64,000 nt of DNA from Blastocystis hominis (lineage: Eukaryota > Sar > Bigyra > Opalinata > Blastocystidae). Every line of letters begins with the position of its first letter. Positions within the stretch are counted from its first letter, which is position 1. Both the position numbers and the translations under genes were made by a program. This document shows, piece by piece, positions 1 through 13,900 of the stretch. The notes under the pieces are model-generated. The model had not been told where the DNA came from and made no database searches. It was given only the letters and a program-made list of their open reading frames with translations. The DNA lies in the NCBI RefSeq assembly GCF_000151665.1, contig NW_013171849.1:858480-922479 (forward strand), given 5' to 3'.

Positions 1-918
1 TTCTGGCGTGTCCGAACGCGCGCGAGCCGAACAGTCCAGGCGAAATGAAGTATCTGCCGAACCCAAAATACCGCGAGAGCAGCGACGCGCTCGCGATGTA
101 CAGCTTTGTGGGGAATCTGATCGGGATCGCGCTGCGGACGAAGCAGCGAATGGCGTTCGAACTGTGCAGCGCGGTGTGGAAAACGATCGTGGGAGACGTG
201 GTGACGATCGACGATGTGGATAGTGTCGATCACGCGTTCGTTTCCACGCTTCGCCAAGTCAACGAATTCACGCAGACCGACGACTCCGAAGACTTCCAAG
301 AGCTCTTCGTGCTGACCTTCTCCGTTCTCGATTCGGCAGGAAACGAGGTCGAGTTGATGCCGAGCGGATCGCAGGTGCCGGTAACGTATTCGAACCGATC
401 GAAGTTCTATCAGCTCGCGTTGGAATCGCGACTCACCGAAGGGAAACAAGCCGCCGAAGCGATCGCTGCGGGCGTGTACGCGTTGGTTCCGCAGCGAGCG
501 CTGTCGCTATTCACGTGGGAGCAGTTAGAACGTGCGGTGAAGGGAGAGCCGGAGGTAGAGATGAGGAGGAGATGCGATGTAGATCTCGATCGATGCGCTG
601 AAGCTTCACACGGTGTATATTGGGTGGACGGAGCGGCATGAAGTGGTGCAGCGGTTCTGGAGGGTCATGCGAGGGCTGAGCAATAAGGATCGAAGTCTTT
701 TCTTGCGGTTTACGTGGAGTCGGTCGCGGTTACCGAAGAGTGACGACTGGTCGAAGCCGTTTAAGCTGTGTTATAAAGATGCGACGGATGAGATGCTGCC
801 CGTGGCGCATACGTGCTTTTTTCAATTGGAGTTGCCGCAGTATTCGAGTGATGCTATTATGAGAGAGAGGCTGCTCGTGGCAATCCATTTCGGAGCAGGA
901 GAGTTCATGTTACGATAG
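1..918 (+). CDS. HERC1-type HECT E3 ubiquitin ligase, C-terminal part (5' end outside window)
   Basis: The reading frame is open from the window edge, so the protein is cut at its N-terminus. Two exons, 1-554 and 583-918, are joined across a 28-nt GT-AG intron (555-582); splicing makes PEISIDALK, the usual HECT link before the C-lobe. Visible HECT features in order: KYLPNP, the N-lobe helix NLIGIALRTKQ, VPVTYSNRS, LVPQRALSLFTWEQLE, RSRLP, then VAHTCFFQLELP with the catalytic cysteine that forms the ubiquitin thioester, and a short tail ending in FMLR. The C-lobe resembles HERC1 more than NEDD4-type ligases (no C-terminal acidic or FxEt end). A substrate-binding N-terminal region (RCC1 repeats in HERC proteins) would lie upstream and cannot be checked. 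Stop is TAG, 11 nt before a TGTTTGTT element. Confidence 0.92.
555..582 (+). other. 28-nt spliceosomal intron in the HECT gene
   Basis: GTAGAG...GATGTAG. Removal joins two different frames without loss of a HECT residue. It is among the shortest introns in the window and a good test case for the mini-intron rule. Confidence 0.85.
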
Positions 919-929
919 GGTTACTGATT

Positions 930-937
930 TGTTTGTT
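930..937 (+). terminator. TGTTTGTT polyadenylation element (HECT gene)
   Basis: Octamer 11 nt after the HECT stop and 24 nt before the next start codon. In Blastocystis, cleavage occurs a few nt upstream of this motif. Confidence 0.75.
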
Positions 938-961
938 GGATGAACGGTTTTGGGTAGAATC

Positions 962-1789
962 ATGACGTGGGGTTTTAGACTATTTTCGTTTGCTATTCTT
1001 CTCGGTTTAAGCTTTTCATCAGGTGAAATTAGGAAAGATGAGTTAGGGATAGATCTTATTGTTCTAAATGACGCAAACTTCAGTTCTAATGTAATAGTCA
1101 ACAGTTCGGATGTGTGGTTTATTCGTTTTTATGCTCCTGTATATTTTCGAATTTCCAGTATGAAATAGTGGTGTATACATTGTAAGAGAATGGAAAAGGA
1201 CTGGGAACAAACGGCAACTTTGTTGAAAGGGGAGATCAAAGTTGGGAATGTATTTCAATATGGAAATTGTTGATGTGCAGTTGGATGCCACTACAGAACT
1301 GGAAACAGCCTCTCAATTCCGCATTCGTGGCTATCCAACCGTTTTACTTATCTATAAAGTAGAATTTTATATTATTTGTAATTTAGTCATCCGTTTTTAT
1401 GTATGGCGGCTCTCGCCAAGCTTCTGATATGGCAGAGAAAGCAAGAAAGGCGTTGGAATTATGTAGTTGGTTTTTAGAATAGGAAAAGCGTATTACTGGA
1501 GAATGGTGGAATTCCCGATGGATTCAGTAGCTATTTGAAGTATGAGCCGAAAGAAAACAAGTCTGTCCAGCCTATATCAAAGACGAATCTGCGAGTCAAA
1601 CGACCGAATCTACCCGTGAAAGCAGCGCTGAGCACACTTCAAATCTTACTGATGAGTCTGTTTTTGCTTATTATTATCTGTGTGGTCTTGTTTTTGCGAT
1701 ATGTTTCGATTTCTTCGAGAGAAGAAGGAGAAGATTTCGAAGGACCCGAAGCTGAATCGTTTTTGTCTTATCATGAACACAAACTGTGA
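962..1789 (+). CDS. TMX/PDI-like single-thioredoxin-domain membrane protein
   Basis: Five exons (962-1138, 1169-1249, 1281-1358, 1387-1451, 1483-1789) with introns of 30, 31, 28 and 31 nt give a 235-aa protein. It has a signal peptide (MTWGFRLFSFAILL...), one thioredoxin domain with the active site FYAP-WCIHCKRM completed by splicing, the structural FRIRGYPTVLL with the cis-proline, and GGSRQASDMAEKA. A single transmembrane helix near residues 185-205 (TLQILLMSLFLLIIICVVLF) is followed by a short acidic tail. This layout (signal, one Trx domain, one TM, cytosolic tail) is that of TMX oxidoreductases, which make or rearrange disulfides in the endoplasmic reticulum. The WCIHC centre keeps both redox cysteines, so it should be active. 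The start was chosen as the first ATG giving a signal peptide; it lies only 43 nt after the HECT stop. Confidence 0.85.
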
Positions 1790-1817
1790 ATCGTTGATTA
1801 ATTGATTGAATGTTGAG

Positions 1818-1825
1818 TGTTTGTT
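1818..1825 (+). terminator. TGTTTGTT polyadenylation element (TMX-like gene)
   Basis: Octamer 28 nt after the TGA stop, in the gap before the convergent giant gene. Confidence 0.7.
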
Positions 1826-1932
1826 GTTCACTACGTGAATGGAAAAAGGAATCTGATGAAATGAGAGGAAATCAACCGAATTTAAAACGAAATATATTAT
1901 GTAAGAAACAATAGAATTAACATGAAAGGAGA

Positions 1933-4900
1933 TTAAGAAATACCAATGAATCGCTTGTATTCAGTGATGGCTGTCTGTGTTACTACTTGTACGAAGTTTG
2001 TCTCTGTTGTAACTTCGGCACTATCAACGATTTCAGGTCCCAGAGCTGATCGCATAATATCTGCTGTTCGTAGTAGCAACTTGTTAGAAACGGGCATGAA
2101 CATAATCTTTATTCCTTTGAATTGATTGATCATCCCATAGATATCCCTCCATACTTGCGAAAAGCTCTTGTTATAAGCAATGTTATGTGTATAGTCACAA
2201 CTATAATCAGTTTTACCATCTTCATGATTATGTGCATCTGCTACAACCAGAATCAAATGATTATATGTATTGTATGGGACCTGTTTCATTTGTCCTAAAG
2301 CACGAATCAATCCTCCTTGAATATCTTCACATGCATCTCCACCGCCACTTGCTACAAAGGTAGCGAGTTTATTTCTCAGTTTTCCAAAGTCATGAGTAAT
2401 GTATTCTGCTGTTTCTCCTGTTAATGTATCTTTGAAATCCTTATATTGAACAACTTGACCAACAATTCCTCCCTTAGGAAGATGATAATCTCTTTCTATT
2501 TGTTGTAACTGATTCAAAATTTGGATTATATTCTCTCTAGTAGCATTAATATAACTGCCCATTGATCCTGTCGTATCCATTACAATACTTAAGCAGAATC
2601 TCACTTCCTTACTCTTGATTTCTCGTTTCTCCATTGGTGTCAAGCCAGGAAGTGTTACTCCATTCATTTTGATTCCTGAAGTTAATTTTGGATTACAGAA
2701 TCGTTCTTCTTCAAATGCTTCCGTGTTACACAACCAAACTGCAGCATTGCTGATCCATCGGGCTGTTCCATCTTCAGTGAATTCCAAGAATAGTTTGGAT
2801 GCAGCTGTATCAATGATTATTCTGCCTTCACTGCTTCCTTCCTGCTTTTCTTTCACCATTATCGACACATTTCCTTCGCTCTCCTTTGCAAATTCACGGA
2901 ATCCAATTCCTTCGAGTCTCCTTTCATTCAGTTTGCAAAGCGTTCTTCCTTCGAAAATGCGAACAATGCCAAAATCCAATTGAGACAGATTATATAAATC
3001 AGTTGCTTTGCCTCCAATAGTAATAAAATGACCAGCTTCCGGAGTTTCGCTCTTCACTCTTTCCATCACTTTGCCTCCTTTTATGTTTTTATCTTTGTCA
3101 CCAACTGCTTCAAATCCATAGAATTTCTTAAAATACAGGTCAGCTTCATAAGTGAATGGATAGTTTTCTAAGAACCAGAATACACCTCCTCCTCTCCTAT
3201 TGAATTCGTGAACACAACCCACAAACCTATCTGCATATTGATCAACATCATCATCACATTTCTTTGCCATAATTCCATCTCCAGGAGAACAAGTAATAAA
3301 TGTCATTCGATACCTTCCACTCATTAATTCATCGATAGCACTTTTATAATCATAAGCATATCTGATGTTAAATCCCTTTCCAATCGGTTTTCCATTGATT
3401 ACTTTATCTCCAAGCTTCAGAATGGGAGAATATTGCACATTCTTCACTACTTGACCATTTCGCAAAACTTCATCTGTGATAGACTGGTCAATCACTTTAC
3501 CATTTTCATCTTTCTCTCCTCGACACAAATAGAGAATTATGAATAGAATTGTATAGTCTTTAAAGCCTCCATCCACTCCCAAATCATATTTGCTATCATT
3601 GATATCGCCAATCCTCGTCATTGCATCGGGTCCATCTGTTTCATCAGCAAATCTAACATTACTCAATGTAGTTTCGTAAATACTAGGAATATTGCAAACC
3701 CGCTCTGTGATATCAACATAGGTTTTGTCAAATGTTCCATTCATTATCATTTTCTCGATTTGTTTCTCTGGCACTGCATTTAGATTCCCTTTCATTGATG
3801 CTGTGGTCAGATTCATAATTGTTTCAGACAATTGAATTGGATTTGAATTCCAAATCATTGTTGGGAACAAATCTTCAAATCCACACAAATACAAACCAAT
3901 TCCAATTCCAAGATAAGTCATTTCGATTCCACTTACAATCGATTTGATTTCTGCTCTTGAATCATTACACAACACACCATTCGTTAACACCATCATTATA
4001 GAGTCGAATGATCGAGCGTTACAAGTACAGCAAGCATAACGAATACAATCAGGTAAACAAGTATTTTGACATGGAGATAATAACGATTGATACAATGCAG
4101 CAACAATATTGCTTTCCCATAAATCAGTGGATAATATGCCTGTTGCAATACGAATAATATGAGAAGTAGCCACCCACAAATCAATACAAGGCAGTTGCAT
4201 ATTACTCAGATTTCGAAGCATTGTGAAGATCGTGATCAATGAATGAACTCGGTTCGTTTCACTGAATGCAATTGAAGAGCAATCAATCACAATGCTAGCA
4301 TTGTAGCTTCGAATCTTTTCACTTCCAAGCTTCTTGAAGAACTTGCCATCTCCTGTTTTGCTAACCACATATTTGATGTAGTTTGCCATATGAATCGAAG
4401 TTCCTGAAGTGGATGCAACATAGGCTGTTGATTTATTAGGAACGAACAGAGAAATGCTCATTGCATCAAATAGATTTTCACCTTGAATCAATCCATTCAG
4501 CTTTCTCAATAAAATGTTTTCATTCAATGCCTTTGGTTGAATCATGAGATTTTCGTCCAATATGTCGACTAGTTTTGCAGATTTTGAACTTGATATAGTG
4601 TTGATTGACACTAAAGATTTGTTTACCTTAAATTCGGTTTGTAAATCATCTTGAAGATCAAGAGCATATTTCATTATTGGAGAAACATTATCATTAGCAT
4701 TCATCTTCATTACTTGGGCATCAAATAGTATGTTCATCAAAATGTTGTTAGGAGATTTTACTATATCATTGATATTCTCAATCAGTACCATATTATTATG
4801 GAAGTTTGCCTCCAATGATTTCTCAAGTAAAGTTTGATTTGATCCACTCAATGCTTCATCATCTTTTCCTTTTACGCATAACAAAAATAGCTTGGAATAG

Positions 4901-7900
4901 ACTCTAAATACATGTCTCACTTCATCATCTTGAGACATCAATTGCTCGCTGAATCCATCACTTATTATCACCACTGGATCTTTTTCGTTAAATTGATCCT
5001 TCACTGTCAATAGATCCAATGGAGTTGAAGGCATTTTCACCACTTCTTCCATATCAAACAAAAACGAAATGATTTCACGAGTTGATCGATCTTCCATAGA
5101 AACATACACACCTTTATATCTTCCACAAAACACATACAAATTGAAGGAAATGCCAAGTTCTTTCATTACTGTTACCATAATGCACGAAATGATTGTTCGC
5201 ATTCGAAGCTTATTCTTTCTCAAACTACAATTTGTATCGATGATGATATTGATTGTTGAATGAGGTTTTCTGCTCATACAATTCATTTGCCTTAAGGAGT
5301 CAATCACATTAACAGATGTACTAATGGTTGCTTGAGCAATTGCAGGATCAATCAAGTTTCTGTTCTTGCTAAGAATCTCCTTTGTTAATGAATCTTTGAA
5401 ACTCGAAGGTTTAACATACTTATTTGTTGTTTTTCGTTTGTAAACCATTTGGAATATCTCATCCATCTGTAACTTATTCACTATTTCAAGATAAGCCTGA
5501 TAATTAACAGACTTATACTCTTCGTTTTCTTTTAATTCATTTGGATTACTCTCATTTTCGCTTTCTTCATTTTCTTCATTAGCTGTATTATTCACATTTT
5601 CATTAATCATAATTACCTGTACACGTTTGCCAATCTTATTCTTAGTAGCATCTGACAATGTTCCAAATGAAATCGTGGCCTTCTTATTATCTGTTTCCTG
5701 TTGTGATTCTGTATCCATATTTGGTGAGATTGTGTACGCTTCTTCATGAACCACCTTACTGCCTTCGATCTCCTGTCTATCACCATCATTCACATGTGAA
5801 CTCAAAGTATTAATAACAGAGTCCCACTGCAATGAGGACTTTTCACTGATAATTGCATTGAAAACTGATTCAGCAGCTATTTTAATGGAAGGCAAGATCA
5901 GATCATTGGTACAACCATTCAAAATTGATAATATCTCTTGTTTATCGTGATCGTTAGCGGATAGAATGACCAATGATAAATCAGAAAAAGCTGACACAAA
6001 TTGGCAGAAGGATTTCGAGCTGAGATTCGCTATTGCTGTTGATGGATCAGTTGAGCAAACACGAGGGACTGAAACAGCATTTTTCGGTGGAAACTCTCTT
6101 TTAAACACTGACAATCCTGTATCATTCCATGTGAAACACCGAGCATAATTTGAAGAATTATACTCCGTCATGATTGAAGAATAAAAAACCATTTTGATTG
6201 CAGGTTTTGATACAATAAAGGTCCATTGTCCTTGTCTACACTGAATAGTTTCTTTCTTATTATCTATATAAACATCCACGCTACATGGGAATGAAGAAGG
6301 AGACAGATAAAACGCAGATTTATTGGAATAATATTTATCCGAGATACAGCAATCAACAGAAGTGACAATATGATTTGGCATTCGTTTTCTTTTATAACAC
6401 AAATAGAATTCTTCACTTGCCAACTTTTCATTATCTGATGTTCTATATACATTGGCCACCAACTTGACTTTCTTATCCCCAATTTCATTGTCTTTCATTA
6501 CAAATATAAAACTATTCGAACTCTTCGATATATCACAATCGTTTCCTGTCACAACTAGTTTCACTTCATTACTAGTAGTTAAAAAGGGAATCGTGATATG
6601 ATTTCCATCTTCTCCAACATAACTTATGGGAAGAAAGTATGTTTTATCCTTAGGAAGACCAATTGAAGCATTCTTTCCATCATATAATACAACAATTACA
6701 TCATTTAATGTTCTACTAATACACATAAGAGATGTAGCATGTGTTGTTTTGGGGAAAAAGTAATCTATAATAGAATCATATTCTTGTTGTTTCTTTGCAT
6801 ATTTGTCTGCCATTTTTCTTTCCTCACTCGTGACATGACTGTTTTTCCTTTGGATAGTCAAATATCTCTGATAATCCTTTTGATATTCACTCACATCATA
6901 GTTAGATATTTTATCAATACTGATAAGAGAACCAAGATCATCTCCATAATCGAGATAATCTTTCACAGTCCACTGTTTTTTAAATGAATCAAACGACACT
7001 TGATTATAGGGCAATAAGTCTAAACCGCTTTTTATTTCGATACATGCAATATAATATTGATAATAATATCTCTCTATTTCAGAATTGAAAAAAGAAGAAG
7101 GCTTTGTATATTTGTATAGGCTGCAACTGAATGAAGAATACGTTAGAAAATACACCCAAGAAGATAAATACTTGCCATAAGAGGCACTATTATATTGATT
7201 ATATTGATTTAGTTTATATTGATCAATAGGAATATCATATCTCAAATGAAAATCGTCTCTTATAGTAACCATGCATCTCAAGAAACAAAGAAGTTTATAC
7301 ATATCCCAGTTGTTTTTGTGATTCCAATATTTCGAATAATAATCTAGTTGACCTATTTTGTTGGTATAATAAACCAAACTAATACTATCATATCCCCACT
7401 TGATACGTTGTCCTCCAATAGATATCTCAACACTCCATTTAAATGGTGCTAATGGAAGTACCAGCAAATAACCATCTTGAACAGGAACGCCATAGTAAGA
7501 TATTGTGTTTCCATATAATTGAATCTTATTTGATTGAAGATAACTATTGACTCCTTCAGGTGCAAACAACGATACGGTAATCATTTGACTCCATTTAATT
7601 GCTTCATGATTATGTGGGATTAATAACATCTGAAAGTCGAATGGATGGTAGTCTTTTGATATTGTGTACCTAACTTCATGATTTGCATATTGGGGAGTAT
7701 TGATATAACATGAAAAATACTCCAATCGTAAATTATTCACCGCATGCATATATGTGAACATTCCAATCGTATTTCTGTTTCGCTTTTCAAAATTCTCAAT
7801 ATATTTTGTATTTCTCATTTTTTCTTCAGCTATTCTTGTATATTTTTGAATCAAAGCCTGCTTTTTTGAGTCTAAATTATCGTACATCTTTTTATGCTCT

Positions 7901-10900
7901 GCGTCACTTTCCTTCATTCTCTCTTCTGCTTTTTTCCATTCTTTTTGTAACTTGTTTAATTCCACCTTGCAATCTGCCTGAGCAGTAGCTATCACTCTTG
8001 ATACAAGATCATCAATATCTTGTACTTGTCTTATTACTTTGCTAAGAGCATTTCGCAAAATATCCACTTCCAGCATGTCCAATACTACCTTTCCTTGGAG
8101 TGTTCGTTTGCGTGGACAAATGATAGCCAGCTTATCTTCAATTCTCATTGGACAATGGCGTGTCCACATTTCTTCCAACAAGTAATTTACGATTTTCATT
8201 TTACTACTTGGATGTTGAAGCGATTGTTCCATTATTAGTATTTCACTAGGAATAGTAGTTCCTGGCTCAACATAAGAAGGAAGATCACATTTCCACCAAA
8301 CATCAACTTGAGACACTTGCTCATAACTGTATTTGTTTAATCCTCTTTGTAAATCTATAGCATCCAAAATCAATGGAACTCTCAATACAATATCTTTTGG
8401 ATGTTGAGTGAAATAGTACTCTTTTGTCAGTCTAATTTTTAACTTGTCGCATGCACTTTTTCGAGTAGTTTCTGTGTTATTAAATGACTTCCAGAAAGTT
8501 TTATACCAATCTTTTTCGAACAACATTTCAATGGCTGCTTCAAAGTCTCCTTGAGTTACATCAACTGGAGTTACGAATGGATATGCACAGTAGTAATCCA
8601 ATAACCTTTCCCATTTCATATGTTTCATCTCCTTTTTCAGCAATACATTCAGCATTTTCAATAAGTGGGGAAGGAGAATTGATGAACTTCTGAATTCTTT
8701 TAGAATATCAACCACATTCAATTCCAATCGATTCAATACATCTGCATATTCACTCAATATGAACGGATAGTTTTTGAATGTTTTTAACTTGTAAATCAAA
8801 TGAGATGTCTTTACTATATTTGTATTTATATGATCATTATAATTGTAAATAACATACTTTGTTTCAATTACATTGAAATTCATTGACTTATATGTTTGGC
8901 TATCAATCATTTTATCTCCAAATGCTTGCTGTAAATATCTTTTTAATTCCTCGTTTTTGCCACAACTATATTCCGCTTCAGTAAACATATACTTCATACT
9001 GTCATCATCATCATCATTCTCATACTCATTACGTCTTGATGCACATTTCTTGGCAGCAGATTCTATTGATTCAAGAGTGGTTAATATTTCTTTCACAGAG
9101 TTCGATTCCTTTATCTCAGATGGGAAACATTCAATTGACTGTTCGACCGACTGAATCTGATTACGAAGATTTGAACAATCAGTAAATCGAGCTTTCTCTC
9201 TCAAATGTTTTTCATTCTTCATTACATCCAAATAATAGTATCGAATATTGATGACTGCCTTCATCATTTGTTCTGTCAAATCACTTCGATCACCGTTCTC
9301 CAACATTGCAAATACTTCAAGTGCCAAATCATTCAATATTGTTTCCTTCATTAACTCCATTAATTCCTCTCTCCTGTCACAGATAAACAGCAATTCCAAA
9401 TATATATATTGTTCGGTTGTAGGAATGTCAAATAACTGCTTGATTGTGATTTCTTGGTTAAACATCCATTCAGACATTCTGTATTTGCTTCTCATTTTCG
9501 GATCAATCGATGAAATCAAAAACCAACGACGAAGAACACCTGCATTATCTCCTCTTTGTTTTTTCATCATACAATTCTGAAGATTATCCATTTCAAGTAC
9601 ATTGATTGTACGATCCATTACATAGTAGATAAAATGGTTTTCAAAATACTTTATACAGCTTTGCAATCTTTTAATAGTGTCTTCAATCACAAATGCACTC
9701 TTTGTACTTGAACAAATCTTCTCCATTATAGCAATCATTCGATTCATTCTATCAGTTTCTGATAAACTATCTACACTGTCCAAATAGTCATATAATTCGT
9801 AATCAATAGATTTGGGGATTTCAATCTTTGAAACCAAAGCATTCTTCTTCGGTGTATATCCAAATTCAAACAAGAATGCATCTCTCTCTTTACTGTTTAT
9901 CACTCGAATACACCGACGGAATGTTTTTGATTCTTTGCTTCCAAAATTACAAGGATCGTGTTTTGATTCATTGATTTGGCAGATTTCTTGAACATTTGCT
10001 TGAGTCGATATTGGATCACAATACACAATCACACAACGACTCAAGAATGGTCCAGTGAAGTGTTTCAATGTATTGTCCGATATTGTAAAGAAGATTCGGA
10101 ATGCTTCGTCAATTTTCCTTTCGCCTTCTTTTGGTCGCATTGAATACGTTATTTCTTCATTTCCTGCTAATACCTTCAATGTTGGGTTTTCTTCACACAG
10201 AGAATTCAGCGATTCCATCACATCATTGTTTGCCAAATGAATATCTTCGATCACAATCCAATCTCCACTCTCCATTGCTTTCAACAGCGGACCTTCTCGG
10301 AATTTGATACATTCATTCCCATTTTCATCAATTCCAAGAGTACTTCGACCAATGAACACATCTGGAGAGCTTTCGTGATTCAAAAACACCGAAGTGCATT
10401 GTTTATCCCACATCAATGCCAGATTCGAAATACAATACGATTTGCCAGAGGGAGAAGAACCATAAACCAAAATGGCTCGTTTGGATTGTAAAGCAAGACT
10501 CAACTTGAATATCGTCACTTTCTCTGTTGAAGTGAAACAATACTCTTTGAAAGATCCTGAATACATTTGTTGTGTTTCAATGTCCCAATAACCACGAACA
10601 ACACATTGGTCGTCTTGTTTGATAATATCAACTTTCAATGTCTCTTCCAGCTTCAATATCTTCTCGATTTCTTTTCTCTCTGATTCTTCATAACGACAAG
10701 CAAACACCAACCATAAAGCAGTTTCCAATGATAGGTTATTTCCATTGTTCACAATCTGATCCACTTTCAATACATCTCGAAGTGAGAATGGAATCGATGT
10801 CTTTTGATAGGAGTTGTAGGAATATTCAAACAAATCAAGAATCTGATTCTCTGTTGATTCTTCTTCCGATTCCATTACATTACTCAAGATTTGACGAGCT

Positions 10901-13900
10901 GTGAGGAATAATTCATTCAATGTGTATTTCAAGTCACGATGATAGATACAATACTTGTAGAATTGACGGGGCAATGTGCTGCGATTTGCTGACATGGATG
11001 CTGGATTCATACAGCAAATGATCAGCATGTTCGATGGAATGTTGATCACATCGCCTCCTGGAACTTGGAATGGATTGTGATTCACATAACAACGAATCAG
11101 AGTGAGTAATACTTCAAGCACATCTGATGGAGCCAAATTCACTTCATCTAATAACAATGCTATTCGTTGATCTGAGTGATCTCCTCTCCTCAATAGTTCT
11201 GTAATACTTCCATCTCTGAATTGTAATGCTCCATTCACAATCGTATAACATCCAAACAAACTATCAATCGTTATGGTATTCGAAAAATTGATTCGCTTAT
11301 AGTCAAGATTCTCCTTTACGAAATAATTCTCAGCAGAAACAGTTTTGCCTACTCCAGGATCTCCTTCAAGAATCAGAGGAAGATGACTTCGATCTGCCAA
11401 TACAATGGATGCCAATAACTGAATCGTGGTCTTTGTATGAAGTAATGGATGCTTGGATTGAAGACTGGATTCTATATCACCAATAACATCATTTGTAAAT
11501 AGGAATGATAAAGTTTGCTTCAAGTCTTGAATCATTGCATCATCCTTGTTGCTTGATTGAAGGAATTTACTCACTTCCTTCAAATCCTTATTCTTCATTC
11601 CCATTTGAATCAGATTCTCTCGAGACGCCAAATCAGATTGAAGGAATCGAAGATAGAATGGAATCACCTTCTCAGCATTCACAAATTCCTTTCTCAGCAT
11701 ATTTGACTTTCGTAGAATGTGTAAAGGATAGTCATCTCGATTTTCAAACTCATATTTCGCCCTTTCTAATCCAGAATAGGCTTGACAAAACACTTGAATG
11801 AATTGGTCTTTCTTTGCAACTCTTCCATAATCTGGATCTTCGCATGTTACAATCGCGTTTACAGATTTACCAAGAATCTCTGTTTGAATTTGGGAATAAT
11901 CCTCAAATAGACTAAACTCTTGTGAATCCAAACTAAACAGCAATGAATATATTCGAGGAAGCAATCGATCATTCAATAAATTGATATTGTTCAACACGAT
12001 CGAATTGTTACTCATTATCGAACGGAGAATCGGACCAGGACGCATCATGAGCGATGATTCATCATCTGCCATGCCATGCAATAACCTCTTCAAGTATTCT
12101 CGATATGCTTCCATCGGAGTTCCATCAACATTTTGGATCGATGTTTGTCTCAAAATGTATTGAATGTCTTCTTTACGACAAACGGAAATCTCACCAAATG
12201 TGTGAGACATTTCCATTGAACGAGACATTTCCATATGAGCAGCATTGGGAAACAGCAAATGAGTCACTTCAAAAGCAATATCTGAATCACCAACCAATAA
12301 CACAGGAAGGCGAGTTTGCTTGAAATTGGAAATAGAAAGAGTAAACAATGCAGATAATACAGAAGAATCCAAATCCTTAAGTTTTGAGTATTCAATTGGA
12401 ACTGTTGTTTGAAGAGGACCACGTTGAAGCAATGAACTCAATTCATTCGTTGGGGATTTTATTGCTGTTACTGTTGGAGTTGACAAAACCACACTTGCTG
12501 ATTCAAGTTCTTGCTTCACTCCTGCGTCAGCTGTCTTTTTCCATTCTTCTATCACTCTCTCAAGTAGTTCTTTGCGATCTTTTCGATCTGCAAACAATGC
12601 TGCTACAATCCAAATTGGATGAGAAGTATTGAAGCAAGTCTTATCCAGAGTGAATACTTCATTCAATGGAATCCCACCACTATCAATATGATCACATAAT
12701 CGTTTGCAGATTTCACTATTTATCAACTCTTTCGCTTCATCACTCTGGATTGGACTCATTTTACAAATATCGAAATAAGCAGGAAGAGAAGGCAACGAAT
12801 TCACTCGACGTGTTGTAAACACGAACAAAGCTCGGAATGAAGGATGAATTGAATGATTGATAAAAGCTGGATAAGTGAACTCATCAGTGAAAGGATCACA
12901 AACAGTATCAAGCATTTCCAGTAATTCTGCTGACATGTTTTCAGCATTTTCGAATATCACTAATTCTCCACTTTCTACAGCTTGAAGCAATCTTCCAGCT
13001 CGGAAATCACCTTTCACATCCACACTTCCCATCAAAGTGGAAAACTCGGTTTCTCCAGATACACTGAACACTTGATATCTCTCTACATGGCGTTGCTTGA
13101 TGATTTCGCGAATTGCATAGGACTTTCCACTGCCTCTAGGTCCACACAGTGCCACAGCCTTGTTTTTGCAAATACAATAGAACAATCTCGAAGCTTCAGT
13201 CCAATGGCTTCGAAGGGATTGCAGTTCACAAATTGGTGGTTGTTTAGCGAGCATTTCAATCAGAGATTCATCCAATTGATATCCAGCCAACTGAGTAGCA
13301 AAATAGGCCATTCGATGGAGTTCTTGCTGCTGAAACCAATCGATTGTTTGAGAATAATCATGAATCAAATCATCAATTTCATCTCTGTTCTCATTATTCT
13401 CAAGCTTGGGAGAGTTTTCAAATCGCTTTGCATCTTCATGACTCACAAATACTTCCAAAAATCGATTTCTCAAGGCAGGAGAAAATGCCAGCAAACCTTT
13501 CTCAGATGTTGTTGCGATTACACGGAATTCGGGACTCATTTCGAATTCGGGTCTTTCTCGACGTTCATCAAATCGAACTACATGATGATGGCCATCTGCA
13601 GGTGATAATTCCAACACAGAATTCAATCGCTCGATCACATTCGATTTCATCAAATGCATCGACTGAAGAACACAAATTCCTCCATTTTCAATCGCTGTAA
13701 GCAATGGAGAAGGACAGAAACGAGGAACTGGTTTGCCTTCATCATCATCTTTCTCGAGTGAATAGCTTCCAATCACACTTTCTGTTGAAGAAGTCGAACT
13801 GCAATGAATCACTTCACAGGATGTTCCTTCACTCTGCATTATCTCCATTATTGCTCGACAATACTTTCGAGATACATATTCCGTTTCTCCAATCAATAGA

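Noticed and set aside
555-1482. Frameshifts or pseudogenes in the HECT and TMX-like genes
   Set aside because: Each apparent frame change is removed by a 28-31-nt GT-AG intron that restores conserved motifs.
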